Of a DNA stretch of 64,000 bases, positions 9,376 to 18,122 are shown piece by piece. Numbering within the stretch: position 1 is the stretch's first letter; each line of letters starts with the position of its first letter. Source of the DNA: Thermoclostridium stercorarium subsp. stercorarium DSM 8532 (GTDB taxonomy: Bacteria > Bacillota > Clostridia > DSM-8532); NCBI RefSeq assembly GCF_000331995.1, contig NC_020134.1, forward strand, positions 2,354,724-2,418,723, in the 5' to 3' direction. The position numbers were made by a program, and so were the translations under genes. The notes under the pieces are model-generated. The model saw only the letters and a list, made by a program, of their open reading frames with translations, had not been told where the DNA came from and made no database searches.

Positions 9376-10830
9376 TCACTCCATACTTTCAAGGATTTCC
9401 TTTACAATTTCCCTTTCGTCATAATGGATGGTCTTATCTTTGAATATTTGGTAGGTTTCATGTCCTTTTCCGGCTAATACAATAATGTCCCCCTCTTTTG
9501 CAATGCTCATCGCATACCGTATTGCTTCAGTCCTGTCCTCGATTATAATATATTGTCCGTCAGTCTGTTTTATGCCTTCTTCGATGTCCCTGATAATTGC
9601 CATCGGGTCTTCTGTTCTTGGATTGTCGGACGTTATTATAGTAAAATCTGCAATCTTACCTGAAATTTTACCCATCTGCGGTCTCTTGCCTCTGTCCCGA
9701 TCACCTCCGCACCCGAAAACACTGATTAGTCTGTTCGGGACAAACTCCTTCACCGTTGAAAGAATGTTTCTCAGGCTGTCCGGGGTATGAGCGTAATCAA
9801 TCATAACCGTGTAGGGTTTGCCGGGTGTTGGCACAATTTCCGCCCTGCCCGGAATATGAATGTTTTTCAACCCGTTAACTGCATGCTCAAAACCCATTCC
9901 CAGCATTCCAGCGACGCCGATTGCAGCCAGTGCGTTGTATACAGTAAACCTGCCCGGAACCGAAACTTTAACACGGCCTCCGAACCAGGGGGTTTTTACC
10001 GTAAATTCAACACTGTCGGCGTGAGTAACAATATCCTCGGCATAAACATCCGCCTTGTTTTCAATTCCGAAAGTCATGCACGGGCACCTGCTTTCGGCAA
10101 GAACCCTTCCCGCGTATTCCGAATCAATATTTATAAGCCCCCGCTTCGACATTGAGAAAAGCTTTATCTTCGATTTAAGGTAATCTTCCATATCAGGATG
10201 TTCATTTCCGCCTATATGATCTTCCGACAGATTGGTGAATACGCCGACATCAAAAGTTATCGCCCCCACCCTGTTAAGCTTCAGTCCCTGGGATGAAACC
10301 TCCATAACAACGGCATCGGCGCCTTTTTCTTTCATATTGCTGAACATTTCCTGCAGATCCAGGGACTCGGGCGTGGTTCTCTGTGCAGGGATTCTTTCGC
10401 TTCCTATAATATTGGCAACCGTTCCGATTAAACCTACCGTCTGCCCCGCCTGTTCGAGAATGGATTTAATCATATAAGTTACCGTGGTTTTCCCTTTTGT
10501 TCCGGTAACGCCTATAAGCGTAAAGTGTTCGGACGGATGCTCAAAAAATGCCGCCGAAACATGTGCAAGTGCATAGCGTGTGTCCGGCACCTTTATTACA
10601 GTCATGTTTTCAAGGACGGGTACGTCCTTTTGCACCAGAAATGCAACGGCACCGTTATCCATTGCCGATTGTATATACTTGTGCCCGTCGGTTTTAAAGC
10701 CGTCTATGCATACAAACAGCGATCCCGGCACGGCCCTGCGCGAATCATACACTATCCTTGAAATTTCTTTGTCCACGTCGCCTTCTATTTTAAGAATGTC
10801 CAGACCTTCAATAAGCTTTGACAACTTCAT
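9376..10830 (-). CDS. murE: UDP-MurNAc-L-Ala-D-Glu:meso-diaminopimelate ligase MurE
   Basis: Adds the third residue of the stem peptide. The 484 residues contain the P-loop GVTGTKGKTTVTYMI, the TTPESLDLQ substrate loop and DNPRTEDP. The DNPR motif is the known marker of meso-diaminopimelate-specific enzymes, so the wall is inferred to be DAP type. The ATG follows GGAGG at 7 nt. It is flanked by the SpoVD-like transpeptidase gene and murF, all in one direction. Confidence 0.97.
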   Translation of the reverse strand: MKLSKLIEGLDILKIEGDVDKEISRIVYDSRRAVPGSLFVCIDGFKTDGHKYIQSAMDNGAVAFLVQKDVPVLENMTVIKVPDTRYALAHVSAAFFEHPSEHFTLIGVTGTKGKTTVTYMIKSILEQAGQTVGLIGTVANIIGSERIPAQRTTPESLDLQEMFSNMKEKGADAVVMEVSSQGLKLNRVGAITFDVGVFTNLSEDHIGGNEHPDMEDYLKSKIKLFSMSKRGLINIDSEYAGRVLAESRCPCMTFGIENKADVYAEDIVTHADSVEFTVKTPWFGGRVKVSVPGRFTVYNALAAIGVAGMLGMGFEHAVNGLKNIHIPGRAEIVPTPGKPYTVMIDYAHTPDSLRNILSTVKEFVPNRLISVFGCGGDRDRGKRPQMGKISGKIADFTIITSDNPRTEDPMAIIRDIEEGIKQTDGQYIIIEDRTEAIRYAMSIAKEGDIIVLAGKGHETYQIFKDKTIHYDEREIVKEILESME

Positions 10831-10846
10831 AAATTTACCTCCATTA

Positions 10847-13045
10847 TCAGTCGGTTTCAGTCAGTTCGAACCATACGGTAACCACCTGGCCTTTGTTAAG
10901 CTCGGTACCCGGTTCGAATTCCTGCCTCATGGCGCGCCCAATTCCTTCAACTTTGATATTAAGGCCGGCTTTCCTTAGCGTTTCCGCCGCCTCATCCACT
11001 TCTTTGTTCAGAACGTTGGGCATTGTCACCTTTAGTTCATCATCGGGTTTGTATGTGTAAAGTATAACGGTGGAGCCGCTCGGAACACTGCTGTTCGGCT
11101 TCGGTGTCTGCTCGTAGACTATTGCGTCGTCAGACTGGTTGTCGCCTTCAATGGTATAGTTCAGCTCGTAAGCCTTAAGTTTGGCTATTGCATCAGAAAG
11201 CTTCATGTTCCTCACTTCAGGAACATACATTTCCTTAAGCATCAACTGTTTGTCCTTTTCGGAATATTCCCTTTCAACCCCAAGGTAATCAAGTATTTCC
11301 TCCATAAGTTTTCCTGCCACGGGCGCGGCTATTGTTCCTCCGGTGTGGGGATATACCTGAGGATGGTCAAGTATCACTACAAGAGCCACCTTCGGATCGT
11401 CCGCGGGCGCAAAGCAGGCGAAGGAAGCAATATACCTGCCTTCAGTATCGGTTTCAACCGTTTCCGATGTTCCGGTTTTGCCGGCGATTTTATACCCGCT
11501 TACATATGCATTCTGCCCTGTTCCTTCGGACACGACACCCGCAAGTATCTCCCTGAGAGTATCCGACGTCTGTTTCGAAATAACCTTTCTTACCACCTGG
11601 GGTTCTGCCTTTTCTATTATATTACCTTCGCTGTCACTGATTTGTTTTACCAGTATCGGTTTCATCAGATTTCCGCCGTTTGCGATAGCGCAGTACGCAG
11701 TAATAAGCTGGAGCGGTGATATTGTAAAGCGCTGACCGAAAGAGCTTACCGCCATATCTATCTCCTTCGGGTCCTTGTGCCACTGGTATTCATTGTCGGC
11801 AGGCTCACCGTTCAGTGTTATTCCTGTTTTCTCCATGAAACCGAAAGCTCTCACGTACTGATAAAATTTATCTATTCCAAGAGCCAGTGCTGTTTTCACA
11901 AATACCGGGTTACATGAATTATAAACACCGACTCGGAAAGTCTCAGCGCCGTGACCGCCGGCCTTCCAGCAGTTAATATTATGTCCCGCAAGATGAACGG
12001 TGGTGCATACAAACTCGGTATCCGGAGTTACCACTCCTTCCTCCAGCGCAGCCGCTGCAGTAATGGCTTTAAATGTTGAACCCGGTTCATATGTATCCAT
12101 CAGTGCTTTGTTCCTGAATACGGTCTGGAAGAGCAATTCCACGTCTTCCGAGCTCCCCTTCCCCTTCCAGTCCTCCTTTTCCACAAAATCAGGCTTTGCA
12201 AAGGGATCATTAGGATCATAATCGGGTTTTGAAGCCATTGCAAGAATTTCGCCGGTATTGGGAACCATTACAATGGCTGCCGCGCCCCTTTTAAGCTTAT
12301 AGTCCACAACCGCCTGTTCCAGCGCTTTTTCAGTAAAATACTGAATTGTCTCATCAATTGTCAGGTATAAGTTGTATCCGTCCACAGGCTCAACATAAGT
12401 TTCCGGGCTGTATTTGACCTGCCTTCCGCCGGCGTCAAACTCACTCATCACCATACCCGGTTTCCCGCTTAAAATTTCATCAAAGGTTTTTTCTATTCCG
12501 TTCAGCCCCTGCTCGTCATCCCCTGTAAAGCCCAGGACATGCGACGCAAGCCTTCCGTTCGGATAATAGCGTTTTGAATCTTCGTCCACATAAATGCTGG
12601 TTATTTCGTTTTCAACCAGGTATTCCCTGACTTTCTGACCTACTTCCTTGTCAACCTTTCTTTTTATAAACGCCCAGCTTGAATTCGACGTTAACTTCGC
12701 CTTAATACTTTCAGGGGTCATATCCAGTATTTCCGCCAAATCATTTGCTATCTGATCAATTTTTTCCGGCGTATCCTTCATTTTGTCCATAAAATCCGGC
12801 GGATTAACCGAAATGGTTTCCACCGACGCACTTATTGCCAATCCTTTACCGTTACGATCGTATATTGTTCCTCTTTTGGGATTAATAATCCTGCTTCTTG
12901 TTTGTCTTTCATAAGCCTTGATTGAATACTCCTCACCCTTTACAATCTGAAAATAGCCGACACGTCCAATCAACGCCACGATCAGCACCGTATATACAAT
13001 CAGGAGTACAAGGGAACGCTTCTTTACTTTAATGGCATTTGACAC
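10847..13045 (-). CDS. spoVD: PASTA-domain class B penicillin-binding protein (SpoVD/FtsI-like)
   Basis: Membrane-anchored transpeptidase that cross-links peptidoglycan with its SEDS partner. After a basic N-terminus there is one membrane span (SLVLLIVYTVLIVALIG), a dimerisation domain, then the transpeptidase domain with STFK (in EPGSTFKAI), SCN (in NSCNPVF) and KTG (in AGKTGTSE). Two PASTA repeats occupy roughly the last 130 residues. The start is uncertain: AAAGGTGG precedes a TTG and a GTG; I use the GTG at 13043-13045. PASTA domains suit SpoVD, but only one class B PBP is in the cluster, so it may also serve division. Confidence 0.93.
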   Translation of the reverse strand: MSNAIKVKKRSLVLLIVYTVLIVALIGRVGYFQIVKGEEYSIKAYERQTRSRIINPKRGTIYDRNGKGLAISASVETISVNPPDFMDKMKDTPEKIDQIANDLAEILDMTPESIKAKLTSNSSWAFIKRKVDKEVGQKVREYLVENEITSIYVDEDSKRYYPNGRLASHVLGFTGDDEQGLNGIEKTFDEILSGKPGMVMSEFDAGGRQVKYSPETYVEPVDGYNLYLTIDETIQYFTEKALEQAVVDYKLKRGAAAIVMVPNTGEILAMASKPDYDPNDPFAKPDFVEKEDWKGKGSSEDVELLFQTVFRNKALMDTYEPGSTFKAITAAAALEEGVVTPDTEFVCTTVHLAGHNINCWKAGGHGAETFRVGVYNSCNPVFVKTALALGIDKFYQYVRAFGFMEKTGITLNGEPADNEYQWHKDPKEIDMAVSSFGQRFTISPLQLITAYCAIANGGNLMKPILVKQISDSEGNIIEKAEPQVVRKVISKQTSDTLREILAGVVSEGTGQNAYVSGYKIAGKTGTSETVETDTEGRYIASFACFAPADDPKVALVVILDHPQVYPHTGGTIAAPVAGKLMEEILDYLGVEREYSEKDKQLMLKEMYVPEVRNMKLSDAIAKLKAYELNYTIEGDNQSDDAIVYEQTPKPNSSVPSGSTVILYTYKPDDELKVTMPNVLNKEVDEAAETLRKAGLNIKVEGIGRAMRQEFEPGTELNKGQVVTVWFELTETD

Positions 13046-13226
13046 CAAATGATCCCACCTTTCAACGGGCAATAAAAAGCTTTATATTATTAAAAAAGGA
13101 CTATAGATTGCCGCATACGCGAAAACATTTCGCTTCGTTGCCACTCAATCCATTGTCCCGTTAATTCTTATTAATATATATTCAGTACTTGTTCCGGTTT
13201 TGACTGCAATACAATACTTCAAAAAC

Positions 13227-13715
13227 CTATTTTTCGCCGAAAAACATCAACATCGACTTCCAAAAACTTTCCTTCTCCTTTTCCTCTTCCAGGTTAACAG
13301 TGCTGTAATTGACTTTCGGAACTTTAACAGGTATTTTCTGATAACTGTCAGGCATTTTCATATTTAAACGTTCTTCTGCAATTTTTCTGATGTTTTCCTG
13401 GTTTATTTTTGAGTTAATGCTTACCTCCAGCTTACGGTTGCTGTCTTTCAGGGATTCATATTCCTTATTCAGCGCCGAGAGTTTATAGTTCATTTCGGTT
13501 ATCGTGCTGTACCTGTAAATAATTGTGAAAAAAACGGCAAAAGTTATTACTATACAGACAATAATCTGCACCACGGGGTATTCCGCGGTTACGGGTTTTG
13601 CCGCCACACTTGGGACAGGGGTAGTCTTTCTTACCGTTCTTTGCCTTTTTCGCGGGTAAGGCTGTTCATTTAATTTCGGAGCCGCTGAACCATAAACATA
13701 ATATTTTTCCTTCAT
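13227..13715 (-). CDS. ftsL: cell division protein FtsL-like
   Basis: A 162-residue bitopic protein: basic, proline-rich cytoplasmic tail of about 45 residues, one membrane span (VVQIIVCIVITFAVFFTIIY), then a coiled coil (YKLSALNKEYESLKDSNRKLE) and a short KRIAEERLNM-like segment seen in FtsL/DivIC proteins. It probably joins FtsQ/DivIB and FtsW in the divisome. The C-terminus is charged (EEEKEKESFW). Identification rests on this architecture and on the position between rsmH and the class B PBP. Confidence 0.85.
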   Translation of the reverse strand: MKEKYYVYGSAAPKLNEQPYPRKRQRTVRKTTPVPSVAAKPVTAEYPVVQIIVCIVITFAVFFTIIYRYSTITEMNYKLSALNKEYESLKDSNRKLEVSINSKINQENIRKIAEERLNMKMPDSYQKIPVKVPKVNYSTVNLEEEKEKESFWKSMLMFFGEK

Positions 13716-13826
13716 TAAACTTCACCCCTTTTTCCCTGAAACAGGTTTCCAAAAACAATATACTCCCGGGCCAAACTTATATTGGCCACGGGGTTAGCGC
13801 TGAATATCAAAGAACTTTTGCATTTA

Positions 13827-14047
13827 TCTTTTGTAAGACTTCTGTTTTAATTTTCTTTTGTATCTTCCCATTTCTCTTTTGTAAATCATTCAATTATATT
13901 TTTTATCTTTTGCGGCTCCATAAAATTTTTCTTTCGTACTGGTCAAAATAAACTTTTTCACCTTCAAACAAGGTATCTTAGGTATATTTTTTCTTAATTT
14001 GAACTTAAGACTTTATCTTTTGTGCATTAAAAACCTTTGTCTTTTGT
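13827..14047 (-). repeat. cluster of ACAAAAGA repeats between rsmH and ftsL
   Basis: On the minus strand the octamer ACAAAAGA occurs exactly at 13827-13834, 13854-13861, 13875-13882, 14016-14023 and 14040-14047, with two 7-of-8 copies at 13906-13913 and 13930-13937. Each exact copy is followed by one base and then mostly AAA (ACAAAAGA-N-AAA). The 346-bp gap 13716-14061 holds no gene. Spacing is irregular. The role is unknown; an RNA- or DNA-binding site array is one option, simple A-rich drift is another. Confidence 0.65.
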
Positions 14048-14061
14048 ATAAGCTCTAATAA

Positions 14062-15006
14062 TCAAAGTTTTTCCGCAATTCGCAGTTTTGCACTCCGTGC
14101 CCTGTGGTTGCGTTTAAGCTCCTCTTCCGATGGAACGATTGGCTTACGAGTGATTATTTTCAGTTGCTTAACTGGGTTGCACACACATTTCGGAAAATCC
14201 GGCGGACATTTGCAAAGCCCCGATTTGTTACGGAAAAACTGTTTTACAATTCTGTCTTCCAGGGAATGAAATGTAATAACGCATAACCTGCCACCTCTGA
14301 TAAGACTTTCAACAATTCCCGGCAATGCATTCTCCAAAACTTCAAGCTCTCGGTTCACCGCTATCCGGATTGCCTGAAAAGTCCGCTTTGCAGGATGCTG
14401 TCCCTCTTTTCTTCTGGCGGACGCGGGTATCGCAGCCTTTATAATATCAACCAGCTGTGACGTGGTTTCAATTAATTGATTTTCCCGTGCTTTACAGATA
14501 AACTCCGCTATCCTTGCCGCCCATTTTTCTTCACCGTATTCCCTGATAATTCTTGCAATCTCATCCTTCGGCCACGTGTTCACAAGTTCCTTCGCGGTAA
14601 ATTCACTATCCTGGTTCATTCTCATGTCCAGCGGCGCATCATCCATATACCTGAATCCTCTTTTTTCAGCCTCAATCTGATAGGATGATACCCCCAGATC
14701 AAGAAGCACTCCGTCAACTGCATTTATCCTTTTTTCATCAAGTATTTGTCTTATGTTTTCAAAGTTCTCGTGTATTATAATGAATTTTGCCTTACTTTCC
14801 GTTTTCCGAAGTTTTTCTTCGGCCGCCTCAAGAGCCTCCCGGTCCTGATCTATGCCTATGAGAAGGCCCTTAGGTCCAAGCCGCTTTAATATTTCCGCCG
14901 AATGCCCCGCACCACCGACGGTGCAGTCAACGTATATGCCATTCGGACGTATATTTAAACCTTCTATGCATTCTTTCAGTAATACCGGTTCATGAGAAAA
15001 TTCCAT
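14062..15006 (-). CDS. rsmH: 16S rRNA (cytosine-1402-N4)-methyltransferase RsmH
   Basis: SAM-dependent methyltransferase (MraW) acting on C1402 of 16S rRNA. The 314 residues show the SAM-binding [14 protein letters not shown] segment, [10 protein letters not shown], and the C-terminal RIVKQFF and [15 protein letters not shown] regions. It has the family-typical start [10 protein letters not shown] and lies 15 nt after mraZ, the standard first pair of the dcw cluster. A 346-bp repeat-bearing gap separates it from ftsL. Confidence 0.97.
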   Translation of the reverse strand: MEFSHEPVLLKECIEGLNIRPNGIYVDCTVGGAGHSAEILKRLGPKGLLIGIDQDREALEAAEEKLRKTESKAKFIIIHENFENIRQILDEKRINAVDGVLLDLGVSSYQIEAEKRGFRYMDDAPLDMRMNQDSEFTAKELVNTWPKDEIARIIREYGEEKWAARIAEFICKARENQLIETTSQLVDIIKAAIPASARRKEGQHPAKRTFQAIRIAVNRELEVLENALPGIVESLIRGGRLCVITFHSLEDRIVKQFFRNKSGLCKCPPDFPKCVCNPVKQLKIITRKPIVPSEEELKRNHRARSAKLRIAEKL

Positions 15007-15020
15007 TTTTCAGCCCAGAA

Positions 15021-15443
15021 TTAAAACTCAATATCCATTTCCTCAAGCATTGCTCCGACTTCTTCGGCGTCAGCATCTTCGTAAAATTCAGGATTCCAAA
15101 CCTCAACCTTGTTCAAACTGCCAATAAAGAGCAGTTCCTTGCTCAACGACGCATATTCTCTAAGATGCTGTGGTATTAATATTCTACCCTGTTTATCCAG
15201 TTCACATTCAGCGGCGTTCGAGGAAAAAAACCTTAACGCTTTGCGGTTTGCCTCCTTTGAAGACGGCATCGCCTTCTTCAGCCTGTCAACCAGGCTGATC
15301 CATTCTTCTTCGGGATATATGTAGAGGCACTTTTCTATTCCCTTGGTAATTATAAACTTTTCCTTGAGGTCATAACGGAATGCCGCCGGTATTATAACCC
15401 TGCCTTTGGGGTCCAGCGTGTTGGTATATTTACCGATTAGCAC
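15021..15443 (-). CDS. mraZ: transcriptional regulator MraZ
   Basis: AbrB-like DNA-binding protein that autoregulates the dcw cluster. It has two SpoVT/AbrB-fold halves, each with the DKGRVIIP type motif (TLDPKGRVIIPAAFR near residue 10 and ELDKQGRILIPQHLREY near residue 85). I prefer the GTG at 15441-15443, 8 nt after GAGG, giving MLIGKYTNT; the GTG three codons earlier overlaps the ribosome binding site. About 140 residues, normal for the family. A matching operator lies just upstream. Confidence 0.95.
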   Translation of the reverse strand: MLIGKYTNTLDPKGRVIIPAAFRYDLKEKFIITKGIEKCLYIYPEEEWISLVDRLKKAMPSSKEANRKALRFFSSNAAECELDKQGRILIPQHLREYASLSKELLFIGSLNKVEVWNPEFYEDADAEEVGAMLEEMDIEF

Positions 15444-15479
15444 CGTTATCACCTCTTTCCCCGTCTCAGGTTAAGGCCT

Positions 15480-15542
15480 CCACTTTTCCCCACTTACCAC
15501 CACTTTGTTTATATTTTACTCCAAAATTAAACCAATAGTCAA
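15480..15542 (-). promoter_or_regulatory. mraZ promoter with triple MraZ operator
   Basis: On the minus strand, TTGACT (15537-15542) and TAAAAT (15513-15518) are 18 bp apart. Immediately downstream come three direct repeats AAGTGG at exact 10-bp period (positions 15500-15506, 15490-15496 and 15480-15486, two of them AAAGTGG). This matches the published MraZ target of AAAGTG(T/G) repeats with 3-nt spacers, so MraZ very likely represses its own operon here. Confidence 0.85.
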
Positions 15543-15561
15543 CACTGGATCAAAATGTAAA

Positions 15562-15608
15562 ATAAAAAAGCAGGCATCCATCCTCCTTAATCGGATATAG
15601 AAGCCTGC
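15562..15608 (-). terminator. terminator after rodA
   Basis: GCAGGC (15570-15575) pairs with GCCTGC (15603-15608), extended by ATCC and GGAT inside the loop. On the minus strand the stem is followed by CTTTTTTATTTT. It separates the lgt-rodA unit from the mraZ promoter. Confidence 0.7.
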
Positions 15609-15750
15609 CAAAAACACAATATATTGTATATCAAGAGGAATTATAGCACAATCTCTGTTCCTTTCATGAAATTAAGAATGAATGAATTAACACAATGTAA
15701 TCTAATCTTAACTTTTGTAATATTTCAGTAATATTTCTGTAATATTAACA

Positions 15751-16878
15751 CTATTCAAACATTAACCTGCGTTTGCGCAGAGAAATACTTAAAACAATCC
15801 CCACGGCAATGAAATTTGTCGTCACCGAACTTACACCATAGCTGATAAACGGCAGCGGGATTCCGGTAACGGGCAGAAGCCCTATATTCATTCCCACATT
15901 CTCCATGAAGTGGGCAAAAAACATCGACACAACCCCCATTACCACGAACGAACCATACCTGTCCCTTGCACACCACGCAACATAGATGCATCTGGCGAAC
16001 AATGCAAGAAACAGAATAATCAAAAATGCCGCGCCGACAAAACCGAATTCCTCAGCCACTACCGAGAATATAAAGTCCGTCCATGAGTAGGGCACATTCT
16101 CGGCGGCCATTCCTTTACCCCAGCCGCGTCCCCATAATTGACCCGCACCGGTATACTGTATCGAACGGCGTACCTGGAAATTCGCCCCCAAAGGATCGGC
16201 ATCCTTGTTAATAAAACTGTAGAAACGTTTTTTCAGGTAATCGGGGAAACGCTCATATAATCTCGTTATGTAAATTACGATTATTGATATAACTCCCGCG
16301 CCCGCCGATATGAAAATATATTTGTAGGGTATACCGGCAAAAAAGACCATACATACGAAGATGAATACATAAACCATGCTTGTGCCGATGTCGGGCTGCA
16401 ACAGCACAAGAAAAATCGGCAGCGCAGAAAAGATAAGGAGTTTTATGTAATTATATTTACCTGTATTTGTGACGATACGTTCCAGATAAAATGCGACAAT
16501 CAGGATAAAAGTGATTTTGCCAAGTTCAGAGGGCTGGTACGACACCGGCCCAATTTTGAACCACCCCTGGGTTCCGGTTTCTTCCTTTCCCCTCCCGATA
16601 AACAGGACAAGCACCAAAAGCAGTATTGAAAAACCGTAAGCAGGGAAACCAAGCACCTTCAAATCCTTATAGTCAATGAGGCTGAGGACCACCATTGCCA
16701 CTGCGCCTGCAATTATCCCTACGCTCTGCTTTACTAACAGCTCATATTTGTTAAGCTGTTTTGCGACACTTGCTATTACCACAAGCCCGTATGCACTTAA
16801 AAGCACAACCAGTATTAAAATAAACCAATCGTAATGTTTTATCTTGTTAAGCCCCTGGCTTTTTTCCACATGAAGCAT
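15751..16878 (-). CDS. rodA: SEDS glycosyltransferase RodA
   Basis: Rod-shape (elongation) SEDS polymerase, 375 residues with about ten spans. It has SYQPSELGKI, SWTDFIFSVVAEEFG, and the RodA-typical MENVGMNIGLLPVTGIPLPF. The following motif reads SYGVSS rather than the usual SYGGSS. The ATG follows GGAAGG at 7 nt. It lies 83 nt downstream of lgt and before a terminator. Similar in fold to the ftsW product 9 kb away, but clearly a different paralogue. Confidence 0.93.
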   Translation of the reverse strand: MLHVEKSQGLNKIKHYDWFILILVVLLSAYGLVVIASVAKQLNKYELLVKQSVGIIAGAVAMVVLSLIDYKDLKVLGFPAYGFSILLLVLVLFIGRGKEETGTQGWFKIGPVSYQPSELGKITFILIVAFYLERIVTNTGKYNYIKLLIFSALPIFLVLLQPDIGTSMVYVFIFVCMVFFAGIPYKYIFISAGAGVISIIVIYITRLYERFPDYLKKRFYSFINKDADPLGANFQVRRSIQYTGAGQLWGRGWGKGMAAENVPYSWTDFIFSVVAEEFGFVGAAFLIILFLALFARCIYVAWCARDRYGSFVVMGVVSMFFAHFMENVGMNIGLLPVTGIPLPFISYGVSSVTTNFIAVGIVLSISLRKRRLMFE

Positions 16879-16961
16879 GAAACAACCTTCCCAATTACTA
16901 TTTTCATTATTTCGGGCTCACCGCACGTGGGTTCTGATACACCACTGTGGCTGAAACCGGC

Positions 16962-18011
16962 TCATTCTTCCCCGCCGGAGCCGGAATTCTCGTTGTTTTC
17001 GGCGCCCGAATCGCCTGATGAAGCAGTATCATCCCCGGTTATCGGTATATCGCTGTCCGATGGTTCGGATTCTTTGTCCGAAATTTCGGTTTGGTCGTCA
17101 GGCGATAAATCATTTTCCGGGGACTTGTCCTCTATTTCGGCTATAATCTGCCTGTATACGCTCGGCTGATATTCTTCGTCCGCTACGCCGTTTTTCAAGC
17201 GGACACGCCTAACTGTGAAAACAATTATAAAGGTTACCGCAAATAAAAATCCAATTACACGGTTAACATTGACATTTCCGATTTTCAGATCAAAACGGAG
17301 ACTGTCAATCACAAACCTGGCTAAACCGTAGGAAATCATATAAAGGGAAAAAACTTCCCCGTCCAGTTTTTTCCGTTTCCGGAACCACAGCAGGACAAAA
17401 AATGCCACAAGGTTCCACAAAGATTCATACAAGAAAAGCGGATGCACGGGTAATTCCGGATCTACGCCGGGAAACTGGGACGGCGAGCCGGCGACTGTGC
17501 TTTTTATTATGTCTCCTGTCATTCCCCATGGTAAATCGGTATTCGGTCCAAACAGTTCCTGGTTGACAAAATTACCCCAGCGGCCTATAACCTGTCCAAG
17601 TACAAGGTAAACAACAATATGATCCAGCAGTTTCAGCGTATTTATCCTTCTTATGCGGCAGAAAAGGTAAATCGTAAAAATGCCGCCGATAACACCGCCA
17701 TATATCGCAAGCCCGCCATGCCAGATTTTATATACTTCACTCAGGTTGTTTTTGTAATAGCCCCAGTTAACAAGCACGTAAAATATCCGGGCACAAATTA
17801 TGCCAACAGGCGTGGTGATTAGTATCAGATCAATGAGATCATCCTGTTTTAGTCCGTATTTCTCACTGTTTCTCAGTACACCGATAATTATAACCAGAAA
17901 AGCAAGCGCCGTTATAATTCCATACCAGTAAATATTTATCGGGCCAACCGAGAACGCCACAGGATCAAGGTTAATTTCTATTCCCAGTTTTGGAAAACTT
18001 ATATAATGCAT
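16962..18011 (-). CDS. lgt: prolipoprotein diacylglyceryl transferase Lgt with acidic tail
   Basis: Transfers diacylglycerol from phosphatidylglycerol to the lipobox cysteine of prolipoproteins, in the membrane. Seven spans, the IWHGGLAIYGGVIGG motif and the signature GRWGNFVNQELFG are clear. I use the ATG at 18009-18011, preceded by GGGGGAT, five codons inside the longest frame. After the last span there is an unusual tail of about 60 residues rich in Asp, Glu, Ser and Gly (for example DKSPENDLSPDDQTE), absent from most homologues and probably disordered. Confidence 0.95.
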   Translation of the reverse strand: MHYISFPKLGIEINLDPVAFSVGPINIYWYGIITALAFLVIIIGVLRNSEKYGLKQDDLIDLILITTPVGIICARIFYVLVNWGYYKNNLSEVYKIWHGGLAIYGGVIGGIFTIYLFCRIRRINTLKLLDHIVVYLVLGQVIGRWGNFVNQELFGPNTDLPWGMTGDIIKSTVAGSPSQFPGVDPELPVHPLFLYESLWNLVAFFVLLWFRKRKKLDGEVFSLYMISYGLARFVIDSLRFDLKIGNVNVNRVIGFLFAVTFIIVFTVRRVRLKNGVADEEYQPSVYRQIIAEIEDKSPENDLSPDDQTEISDKESEPSDSDIPITGDDTASSGDSGAENNENSGSGGEE

Positions 18012-18122
18012 ACCTATCCCCCACATTTTTCATAATTTATACCTATAAAATAGTAACATATTTTCTGTCTGCATTCAGTATATACGTCTTTTTTATCATA
18101 AAGTTTAACATCGGCCACGGGA

